Shown: one piece after another, positions 51,810-61,129 of the stretch
How positions within the stretch are numbered: position 1 is the stretch's first letter
Layout of the letters: each line of letters starts with the position of its first letter
From: Meghimatium bilineatum
Lineage: Eukaryota; Mollusca; Gastropoda; Stylommatophora; Philomycidae
Assembly (NCBI GenBank): GCA_034231615.1
Contig: CM067322.1
Span: forward strand, 101,393,587 to 101,457,586
Direction of reading: 5' to 3'
Length of the DNA: 64,000 bases
Notes under the pieces: generated by a model
Databases searched by the model: none
Told to the model about the DNA's origin: nothing
The model's input: the letters and a program-made list of their open reading frames with translations, nothing else
Position numbers and translations under genes: made by a program

Positions 51810-51872
51810 GAACCAGTCCGTTCAACGGCACCAAATCGCCTAGCAACAATTGCACATGCGTTCTTCCGTACT

Positions 51873-52011
51873 TGACTAACCGCATCTCCAAAAAAAGATG
51901 CGATTTCGTCAAGCCATTCAAACCGTGCACACAAAGTTACCCGAACGGACCAATCGAGACGACTATCTTGTTGTAATAGTCCTTGTCTCGATTGGTCCGT
52001 GTGCACGGGAT
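51873..52011. other. Two strong hairpins in a row
   Basis: First: GCATCT...AGATGC with outer TTGAC...GTCAA (about 51873-51914). Second: CGGACCAATCGAGAC (51946-51960) with GTCTCGATTGGTCCG (51985-51999), extended inward by GACTAT/ATAGTC and outward by CCGTGCACAC (51923-51932) with GTGTGCACGG (51999-52008). Could be a foldback transposon remnant or a structured RNA; no other evidence. Confidence 0.75.
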
Positions 52012-52095
52012 CTCTATTTTATTTATTACGTACACACTGTGCTCTCTATTGGACATGCGCATAATTCGTCTGTAACATTTGTATGAAGTTATTCA

Positions 52096-52213
52096 TAACT
52101 GGACAGGTTATAGTCTGCCCTGTCTAGCAGAGTGCACCACCGAGACAAGAGACAGAGGATGTTGGAGTTCTGTTTCAGCCAACTTTCGTTCCGGAGACGG
52201 CACTTGATGATGA
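52096..52213 (+). mobile_element. RTE/BovB-like LINE tail
   Basis: TGGACAGGTTATAGTCTGCC, TAGCAGAGTGCACCACCGAG and GGAGACGGCACTTGATGATG match the 3' end of the element at 13242-15734 (15632-15734). Target duplication not clear. Confidence 0.85.
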
Positions 52214-52254
52214 ACAATTATATTCGCAGACCTGTAACCATATCACAAGTGAGT

Positions 52255-52315
52255 ATCCAAATGTGACAACCATAGACCTATATAGCACAATAGAAGCAAT
52301 GAGTCAGTCTGATGA
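52255..52315 (-). mobile_element. LINE RT micro-fragment
   Basis: AGTGAGTATCCAAATGTGAC and ACCATAGACCTATATAGCAC resemble the antisense of the LYGCESWTLTADM region at 53025-53070. Short and diverged. Confidence 0.45.
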
Positions 52316-52630
52316 TGAATTAGATGGCTAGTAAGCTTTATGACGCCAAATAACTTATGCGAACATCAGTGTTATTATTCTTTGCTTCTCTTTCAGATTT
52401 CAGTACACACAGGCGATTGACACATGACATTTGGAACTCTCATGACCCTGGAGGAATAAGGACAGCTTGCACAGAACTGAGAAATTTACGTAATATCAAT
52501 AAGGATAACGTTCTGCAAAATACAAGAAAAATGTGAAAAAAGTATCTGTACTTATAGTACTATGCCATCCGTTTATAAACCAATAATATTCAACAGGTGT
52601 TAAGTGATTTGAAAAGATGTTCTTGTGATA

Positions 52631-53295
52631 ATTTAATCAATAAACCCGAAACCCTTAAGTATCGTAGGGGTACCCACATTGGATGCTTCAGCACACAGAG
52701 TCCTCCAGTGAATTCTATCCTCGGCGATGCGGATGAGTGTAGATATCTTGTCCTGTCCATTCCTTGATGTTGTCTATCCATGCCTTTATTTAGCCTCCTC
52801 TCGACAGTTTCCTGCAGTATTGTTTTTGACAAGGAATCATGTCTGCATACATGTTCCAAAACCATGCTAGTTTTCGTCGTTTCACTATTGAAAGCAGGGG
52901 TTCTTGTACAACTGCATAAATATCTATTTTATTTCTTACATACACATTGGTATTATGTTCCCTATAGGAAATTGGTCTGTAGCATTTGTATTCCAAAGCC
53001 TGTAATCGTCTCTCCATGTCCGCAGTGAGTGTCCAACTTTCACAACCATACAGCACAACAGAAAGTACCAGCGACTTACACAGTTTGACTGTCACTCCAA
53101 CACTGATGTTGCTTTTCCAAATCACCGTTAGCCTTGACAAGGACGCTAAAGCCATCTCCAGCCTTATTTTTAGTTCTGTTTTGCATTTTCCATCGCTGCA
53201 TATGCTAGATCCGAGGTATTTGAAGGTATTCACTACTTCAAGCGTATGTCCATTCATCATTATGTTAGTCAGATTTTCAACTAACAAGATACTCA
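52631..53295 (-). mobile_element. 5'-truncated LINE with 9-bp TSD
   Basis: Minus strand from 53295: VSILLVENLTNIMMNGHTLE, VNTFKYLGSSICSDGKCKTE, VVLYGCESWTLTADMERRLQ, then after a frameshift ETVERRLNKGMDRQHQGMDR and a conserved LRYLRVSGL-type end. CTTGTGATA flanks it (52622-52630, 53296-53304). 3' end GGTTTATTGATTAAAT. Confidence 0.9.
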
Positions 53296-53304
53296 CTTGT
53301 GATA

Positions 53305-53685
53305 CCAACGTTTAACTTATAATATCGGAAACCACCACGAACTTGATCAAAATGTCTAAAACATGCCAGCCATAACCAACTTTAAACACGCAGTCTTAAA
53401 GAATCTTATCTATCAAACAAATTTTGGCTCAAAGCCTCAGTCTAAAAACTGGCACAACACTACGCATGCGCACATTAAAAGTGCTAAATGCCTTGTTGGC
53501 AATGTATTAAAAGTAATTAAAATCTCGTCATTTATTTCTCTATTATTTCATCACTTTAGATATTATTTTACTGTTTTAATCAATTTATACCTAAAATATA
53601 GCAAAATATATACTAATATTCGTTATATTATATTAATATTGCTGAAATAAAAATGTTATTACGAAAAAGTTATTTTAAAATTTTG
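53305..53685. other. No gene seen
   Basis: Short AT-rich open frame (53363-53650) without a recognisable domain. Confidence 0.35.
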
Positions 53686-53719
53686 GCTCGCCAATGCAGC
53701 GTGAATTAGCTGTTATAGG

Positions 53720-53830
53720 CAAATGATGTGGCAACCCTGCCTGATTTCCGCGTCAGACTCGTCCTTTCAGCGCGGCTGCTTGATACGGCATCCATTTGCA
53801 GCAAACCTCAACGAAATCCTGGATAAGGTA
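53720..53830 (+). promoter_or_regulatory. CpG-richer patch with a donor-like site, possible 5' exon
   Basis: In an AT-rich neighbourhood this stretch has several CpG (TTCCGCGTCAGACTCGTC, CAGCGCGGCTGC, GATACGGC) and ends TGGATAAG|GTAAAC, a donor-like site. It could be a promoter and non-coding first exon of a downstream plus-strand gene such as the 61 kb zinc-finger gene. This is inference only. Confidence 0.25.
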
Positions 53831-54099
53831 AACAAACCACTTCATGCACACTTTCATTTACTAGTTTATGTATTGTCTGTCTTCATGTGAATGTGTCTGT
53901 ATGAGTTTATCATAAAGCTAGGACATGATCTGTGTAATTTATATGAATAATAATTGATGATGAACGTATAAGAAGTTAGTGGATACAAAGTGGGAAACCT
54001 GTTATCGATATATTTGAATTCAATTTGGCCATGGTTCGTGAACGAGATTGGATTGGACTATTTGAGTGATTAAAAGTGAGTTTGTGAACTGTGTGCTGC

Positions 54100-55475
54100 A
54101 GAGCTGACGGCCCATGACACGATCAAACCACAGTTATGGGCGTAATTCTCAATACACTCGGCATAAGAAGCCCGTCATATAGTCAATGTCAGGAATGTGG
54201 CTTCCGACAGGACAGATGCTGACATGATATTATTATTAATTCTCTGCCAGACTAATACAACTCGCGAATAGAACATATGTTGACTAAAGGCAAAGGCATT
54301 CGACACTGTAAGTCACGGACTATGGAAGATCATGGCAAAATTTTGATGTCCCCAAAAATTCACCAACATGGTTCGCCAGTTCCATGACAGCGCACACTCA
54401 AACACGTTTCCAATAACTAACGGTGTCAAACATGCCATGGCTTCGTCCTGGCTCTTCAGCATGGTGTTCTCTGCCATGCTAAATGATGCCTTCCGGAGTA
54501 ACAGTGCAGGAATTATCTTTCACTATCAAGCTGATTGGGGGAGGGGGCTTTATTCAATCGTAGTATATTGAAGACCAAAACTAAGACGTACATTGTTCGC
54601 TGACTGCACTAAACACTACCAGTCTGAAAGACATGCAGGATAGCATGGATCTCTTTTCTTTGGCCTGTGATGCGTTTGATCTCACCATCAGAGAAGAGAT
54701 TAAAAATGTAATTGTGTCAACCAGCGCCAGATGTCCATACACAACCAGTAATCATAGTAAAGGGACAGAAACTCACACTGCCAATAAGTTTGCATATCTC
54801 AGCAGCATCCTATCGCAAACTGTGGCAATTGACGAGGATGTTGCCCTGTGTATTGCTTGCGGCATTTGGGAGCCTTCATGCCAACGTCTGGATTAGGCAT
54901 TGTCTCAGTTTGACAACTAAGTTGGACATGTACCATGCAGTGTACCAACACTGCTTTATGCTGCGCCATCCTGAACTGTCTATGCGAGACATGCCTGACA
55001 GCTTAATTCTTTCCACTTTCGGTGCCTAAGAAACTTCAATGGAGTACGTTGGCAGGATCGAGTACCAAACACTGAAATCCTTCAAAAGTCCCGTATGCAC
55101 AGCATCCATACCCTTCTGACTAGGTCCCAACTCCACTGGACTGGCCATATCATCCATAAGTCAGACAAGTGCCTTCCAAAGAGATTATTCTATGGGGACC
55201 TGTGCGATTGTAAACATTGAAGCGGAGGGTAGAAAAAGCACTTCAAGGATCACCTAAAAAACTCAAGTCACTGCAACATCAATCCAAGCTCCTGGGAGAC
55301 TACAGCCCTTGATTGCTCAAATTGGCACACTCAGATCACTGCAGGCAATTTACAAGTGACAGAAGAGAAAAGACATATCCGAAAACTCTCCTACCCCGAA
55401 CCCTCTGCACTCCTGCCCTGCATACGCTGCAATAGATCTTTTCTGGCACAAATCAGACTCATCGGGCATCTACAA
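54100..55475 (+). mobile_element. LINE relic with C-terminal C2H2 finger
   Basis: Blocks in order: QCQECGFRQDR, MVRQFHDSAH with ITNGVKHA (RT), FSMVFSAMLNDAFR, MDLFSLACDAFDLTI, QPAPDVHTQPVIIVKGQKL, FGSLHANVWIRHCLSLTTKL, LLTRSQLHWTGHIIHKSDK, LPKRLFYGDLC and a final CIRCNRSFLAQIRLIGHLQT finger. The YADD catalytic block is lost near 54590. Widespread LINE type in animals; clade uncertain. Confidence 0.85.
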
Positions 55476-55637
55476 ACTCACAAATCAAATTAGACAATCA
55501 CAAATGTTTTTTTTTCTACTTGTTCATCAACACATTTATAGTTTTTATCATGACATGCTCATCTTCGAAGAAGGGACTGATGCCTCTGCAATGTGCAAAC
55601 TTTTCTAACAGTAAATGATTCTCATTATGCCCTAGTT

Positions 55638-57879
55638 CCATGTTTCCCAACATGAGGCGCATGCCCCATAAGGGGCAATTTGAAAATTCACTAGTCTAGA
55701 GATCAAAAACCTATCGCCTCCTGTGACTTTACTTGTAAAAAAATGGATTGTTAGTATCTCAATATAAAATAGTCATTCGTTAACCCGTTATAAGGTGGAG
55801 AAATGGGGGGGGGGGTAGTAACATATATAAAAACAGCTTGCTTCAAATGGAATATCCCACTAGGTTTGGATGTTGATTTCCCCCTACAGGAGCGATAACT
55901 CTAATTGCGTATGTTTAGTGGCAATATTTTGGTTATTATAATAATGTTTGCGAACATAATTATTATTAATGAAAAACCGTGATACACACTGGTATGTATG
56001 TGTTATATATGTATATTTCTGTGGTCTCAGTGAATAAGCAATTAAGTTCAAAAACTGGAATTTTCAGGAGATGAAAAATAAACTTCACACTCTCATATAT
56101 AAATATGCATTATATTCGAATATTATATACAAATATAATTAAATATTAGTTATACGCGCTTAAACAACAACGAAGATATCAGCATGTTACCTAATAGTAA
56201 ATAATGAATATGTTATTGTTACTAAATAGTCACTTAAATAGACTAAAAGTGGCTTCATCACCTCTGTATCTATGTGTGGGCAGGCAGCATAGACCGTGGA
56301 ACATATCACGCAAGACTGCATTACAGTACACTAAACCAGCTAGGGGAAGAACATAGTCCCACAGAGACGGATATCCACAGAAATCTTTATGGGAGTACCG
56401 AGGAGCTTTCAAATACAGCAGGATTCATTAAGAAAACCGAACTTGCTGTGTACACATGCCAAACTTCAAATGAGTAGTTTTTGTGATTTATTCATTAAAA
56501 AAACATGCTAATAATTAATTTTGATATATTAACATTAAATTAAATTAACTTTAATACATAATTTATGTTACTAAAAAAAAATTTAGTTTTTGATTTATCT
56601 TATATTTATTGTTTTCAGTCACACAGTAGAATAGAGTAGTGCAAACCAAAAAAAAGTTTGTCAGTGTTCAAAGGAATACTTAAAATTTGGGTTCATACCT
56701 GCTGTCCACGATCATAGGTCACCTTTTTGTCTGTTATGCCAACAATCCTATACCAATGAATCAAGGTCATCTTGAGGCTCATTTGAAGGCAAAACATAAT
56801 GTTTATGCTAATTCAGATTTAAATTACTTTCAAACATTTAAAGATGAATTTTGAAAAAAAAGAACAACATTAAAGTCTTCATTGATTGCTCCTTCTACAA
56901 CTGTTAGTAGTTCTCTTGAGGCTAGTTCGGAAATTTCTTTACTCATTACTAAATCTGGGAAATATTATACGATAGGAGAGAATTGAATCAAACCATCAAT
57001 ATTAGCATTTCGTAAAACAGTTCTGGAAAAAGATGACACAGACATGAAAGTCATGCCACTCAGTAACAATATTGTTAGCAGAAGAATAAAGGAAATGAGT
57101 GAAGATATTGAATATAACTTGTTGGAAAACTGAAAACAGGAAAATTATCAGTGCAAATGGGGATGTGAAGTGACTGATACCTCTGTACCTGTTATTGTTG
57201 ATCATCTGAAAATTGTGTCTACTAATTTAAAAGAAAGATTTTTTGATTTAAAACAAATTGATTTTCTAGCCTGGATGATGTAGCCAATGTTAGTGGACTT
57301 GTCTTATGTTTCAATGCAAAACCAAGAACTCTCAGAAATGCAAAATGATGAGTCAGTTAAAACGTTATTCAATATAAAAGGAGCGATGGCATGGCTTTGT
57401 GATTAAACCAAAATTAAATATCCAAATTCAACCAACTTTGCAAGAGAGATATTGTTACCGTTTCCATCTTCAAGTTTAGCTGAATGTAGATTTAGTGCAG
57501 TAAATGATTTGTTACTAAAGAAAAGAAATCGACTGGGTATTACAAAACGGGGAGACTTGACTGAAACTGACTAATTAGAGCCCAATGTAAACGCTCTCTG
57601 CAGCAAGCACAAGGATCTCACTAAATTTAGTACATTCATCTAGACTTGATTTCACATTGAATGTTTTAGTTGTCTTTTATATGTTTTGAAAATGTATTTA
57701 CGGCCTACTGTTTTTTCTTAATGATTTCCTAGTGATTTCTTGCTAAAACCCAAGTATTGTGTCCTGAACAAGTTGTAATTAGGCTTCATCTAGGAAATAA
57801 ATTTTTTTAGAATATAAACAAATATGTATATGTCACATAAGGGGGGGGGGCGTGGTACAAAAAAGGTTGGGAAACACTG
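55638..57879 (+). mobile_element. hAT DNA transposon relic (ZBED5/SCAND3-like transposase)
   Basis: Ends CATGTTTCCCAACATGAGG (left) and GGTTGGGAAACACTG (right, inverted CAGTGTTTCCCAACC). CCCTAGTT (55630-55637) and CCCTAGAT (57880-57887) are a 7/8 match 8-bp duplication. The plus strand encodes a BED-like finger region (KFGFIPA, PFCLLCQQSYTN, GHLEAHL-type), LSNNIVSRRIKEMSEDIEYN, and the C-terminal dimerisation block FAREILLPFPSSSLAE, FSAVNDLLLKKRNRLG, RGDLTET with LEPN. Stops, frameshifts and an internal deletion make it inactive. Confidence 0.88.
56240..56465 (+). mobile_element. Jockey-like LINE 3' fragment nested in the hAT element
   Basis: Encodes CGQAA.TVEHITQDCITVH and FIKKTEL near the end, matching CGQAAQSAKHILQECSEHE and FIKETELQI of the 12 kb LINE. 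Confidence 0.72.
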
Positions 57880-57889
57880 CCCTAGATTA

Positions 57890-58575
57890 ACCTTTAGCAG
57901 TCTGGTTTTAATTACAAACTTTTTCCGGGAAAGTTTCCCCTTCCACTGAGTCCTTTAAAAAAAAAAATAATGGATCTTTTGAAAATGCAATAATTTTTTA
58001 AAATAACGTTAAATGTTTTGCACATTTTTAGATAACGAATTGCATACCGCTAATGTGTCAAAAAATATATTATTTTTTTTGCATGTCATATGAGAGAAAT
58101 GAATAAATAAAATGTGCAATAACTTATCTAGTCTTAAAAACAGTTCTAGAATCGTAGACCCAAATGTTGATATGTCGATAAATATCTACCAATACTTTTG
58201 TTCCACACCTGTTCAATGATAAAATCTACTTGTTACTGTATCTACTTGTTACTGTATCTACCTGGTAATAACATTCCCAAAACTTTCTATCATAATCACA
58301 ATACATAATGAGATTTTATGTCAAGTATGCATATTGACGACCATTGTAGCCCCACCTGTGGATTCTAAACCTGGATGTTTTAGTTTTGACATGGCGTAAG
58401 TGTTGTTTTACCACAAGAGATTGCCACAGTATTGATCTTCAATGAAATTGACATCTTCAAACATTCGTTTAAAAGAGTCTTGTCATGACTCACAATTATG
58501 CGAGAGCAGATGCCAGCGGAAAGAGAAAAAAGACAATTTCCGCAATTTGCTTGAGTAGCGTAATTATGCGCTTTT
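57890..58575. other. No gene seen
   Basis: AT-rich with several homopolymer runs; CTACTTGTTACTGTAT is repeated near 58228-58255. Nothing recognised. Confidence 0.35.
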
Positions 58576-58579
58576 TACG

Positions 58580-59960
58580 AACAACTACAGCCCACTCTAG
58601 ATACAACGAACAGACAAGACATTATTATAGTAATGGGAGATTTCAATGCTAAAGTAGGGAAAGAAAGAGCACACTATGAAATAAGATCTCAAGGGAAGTA
58701 TGATTTAGGAAATAGAAATCAAAGTGGTGAACGATTGCTTATTTTTTGCTTGGTGAAACAATCAATGAACCTAAACAACACACAAGAATTGAAAAACCTG
58801 GCAACACAAAGACAGAAATGGAAAGCTATGGTTTGTGCCCCCTATGGCCCTGGAGGAACATAACATAACAAACAATTTAGCAATCATGAATACATTTTTT
58901 GAACAACATCCTAGAAGACTATATGTTGAGGTCACCGGATGGAAAATGTAAAAATCAAATAGATTACATATTGATCCAACAAAGATGAAAATCAAGCATC
59001 CCCTTCAGTAAAATATTACCAGAAGCAGACTCCGACACGGACCACGAACTGCTTATGGCGAAATTTAAAAATAGAGAAAATTAACAAGAACACCCATACC
59101 ATTACATATGACATATCAGACATACCAAGCGAATATAACATCGAGATAAACAGATTTACCACATTTCTAGATATACAGGAAGAATTGACACCAAACGATC
59201 TTGCCAACAAAATAAGTGCAACTATCACCAATACTGCAGAAAATCTTCTACTCAAAAAAAGATGTTGAAGAATTAAGAATACATCTCAGAAGAAACAATG
59301 AACTTAATTGAAGAAGGAAGGAGATGCAAAACCAAAACAAAAATCAATCAAACCTACATAGCACTATCAAAACAAATTAAGAAATGAATTAGGAATGATG
59401 AACAACAATACATAATGAATACTTGCAGAGAAATTTATGAACAAAAACAACAATAGCAAAAATATGTTTAATGCTGTAAGAGCATTACAAAAGAATAACT
59501 TCAAGCCCGCACCTCGAATACTAAAAGATAAAAAAAGGGAATATCATAACAGAGAAAACAGATATTCTACACAAGATGGAAGGAATATTGTCAGGAAATG
59601 TATCAATGAACAACCTAATCTACAAATGAGAGCATCAATGAATTAGAACAAGATCCAGAACCTACAATAGAAGAGGTCAGATTCAATCAGAAATCTGAGA
59701 AAATGGAAAAGCTCCAGGTAACGACGGAGTTACATCAGAGATGATACAAGCCTGTGGAGATTCCAGTGTTCAAATATACCAGACTTTATGCAGCAAGATA
59801 TGGAAATCCGGAACATGGACGGAAGAATGGAAAAAGTCAGTATACATATGATTGCCAAATAAAAGACCTTCAACTATGTACTAACTATAGAACAGTTGCA
59901 CTAATTAGTCAAGCCAGCAAATACTACTGCAGATCATAATGAAAAGAATAAAATGCTAAT
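58580..59960 (+). mobile_element. RTE-like LINE relic, endonuclease to RT start
   Basis: Endonuclease: IIIVMGDFNAKVGKE, YDLGNRNQSGERLLIFC, then after a nested insert LAIMNTFFEQHPRRLY and SDTDHELL-like text. Linker with ISEETMNLIEEGRRCK, later DPEPTIEEVRF and QLCTNYRTVALISQASK (RT fingers). Broken by many frameshifts; no catalytic YADD found. Interrupted by 58763-58869. Confidence 0.78.
58763..58869 (+). mobile_element. 107-bp LINE tail nested in the RTE-like endonuclease
   Basis: Encodes MNLNNTQELKNLATQRQKWK and YGPGG, then GGAACATAACATAAC: the 3' end of the LINE at 9071-9862. AAACAAT flanks it (58756-58762, 58870-58876), and excision restores FCLVNNLAIMNTFF in the host endonuclease. Confidence 0.92.
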
Positions 59961-59999
59961 TTGAAACAGAAATTCATGAAGTTCAATATAATTGAAAAA

Positions 60000-60400
60000 T
60001 GTAGAATACAGCTTAGACCTACATGTGTTTACGAGTTACAGCGTGTGTGAAAATAATAGATTGCCCCCAGGAGTAGTGAGGAAAGCAATGATACCAACTC
60101 GTGTGGAAACAAAATGAAGTAAAGGATCCCCAAAGTTTCTTTTGTGGTCTTTTTCTCTTTCGTGTCACGTGTATGTAGCTATTTTTATATATCCCTTGTC
60201 CATTGTCATTTCACTTCTGACCTAGTTACAACTCTTCCAGTCAATCTCCAAATGACAGTTAACTTGACCATGTGGACATCTATTATAGTTCTTACTGTTC
60301 GTTTTCTGTTGTGTATGTTCAATTTTTGTCTTGATAATGACCTTTTGATCGAAACATTGATTTGTGTGTATTATGTGTGTCTTTAGTGATTAGCAAAACT
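60000..60400 (+). other. Region with a Penelope-type GATCGAAAC motif
   Basis: 60324-60375 reads CTTGATAATGACCTTTTGAT then CGAAACATTGATTTGTGTG, similar in layout to the motif in 6524-6967 on the opposite strand. It contains an 80-codon open frame without a known domain. Confidence 0.4.
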
Positions 60401-60776
60401 TTATTACCCTGTTCCTGGATTTACCTGTTGGATTTCATTTTTGCCCAGTAAGTACATATTTCCAAAGTTTCTTTGTTGATATATGTGGTTCTCCTAATGG
60501 TAGTACAAGACTGTCTAAATTCTCTTGTATTAGATAGTTTCTCATCAATTTCTGAGATTTCCTTCACAGCCCATACTTCAGAATAGCCCTTGTTTTATGG
60601 AATCAATGATTCTGGGAGTCAATATAGGTTTAACTCTCTCAAAATTCAGAGCAGTATATCAGTTCCATTGAAATATCGGTGTACAATTAAGTCGTCTTGG
60701 TACTCTCTCTGAATGTCAAGGTAATGTCTGGAAAACAATATCGGACACATTGTCTCACATTTTTCCACATTGATCA

Positions 60777-60937
60777 TCTCTGTGTAAGTAGCCCTGTGAT
60801 GTGTCTAACAAAAACTCTTGGACTGCTTACAACAGGTCAGCATAATTCAGTTGCATCTCTGTGTAAGTAGCCCTGTGATGTGTCTAACAAAAACTCTTGG
60901 ACTGCTTACAACAGGTCAGCATAATTCAGTTGCATCT
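60777..60937. repeat. 79-bp direct duplication
   Basis: CATCTCTGTGTAAGTAGCCC through TCAGCATAATTCAGTTG occurs twice in tandem with almost no change, about 150 bp upstream of the zinc-finger exon. Confidence 0.95.
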
Positions 60938-61059
60938 AGTCTTTCAACTATAACACATTACCATCCATAATGAAAAAAATGTCACAATTTATTCATTGTA
61001 TCATACAGAACAACACCCAAAATATGGAAAAATATTTAAATGAAAATGATTACAAGCAT

Positions 61060-61080
61060 TATTACTTTATTTCTGCAGGT
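61060..61080 (+). other. Splice acceptor of the zinc-finger coding exon
   Basis: Pyrimidine-rich stretch with AG at 61077-61078 (ACTTTATTTCTGCAG), 51 bp before the ATG. It implies at least one upstream non-coding exon. Confidence 0.65.
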
Positions 61081-61129
61081 GGAGCTACTAGGCACGGAAA
61101 TTTAATGTGAGCTGTCACAAGAAGCAATC

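Noticed and set aside
52243-52331. Possible terminal exon (acceptor, about 29 codons, stop)
   Set aside because: Most of it resembles the antisense of a LINE RT segment at 53025-53070 and it lies directly after a LINE tail.
53363-53650. 95-codon open frame
   Set aside because: Very AT-rich, no recognisable motif and no exon signals.
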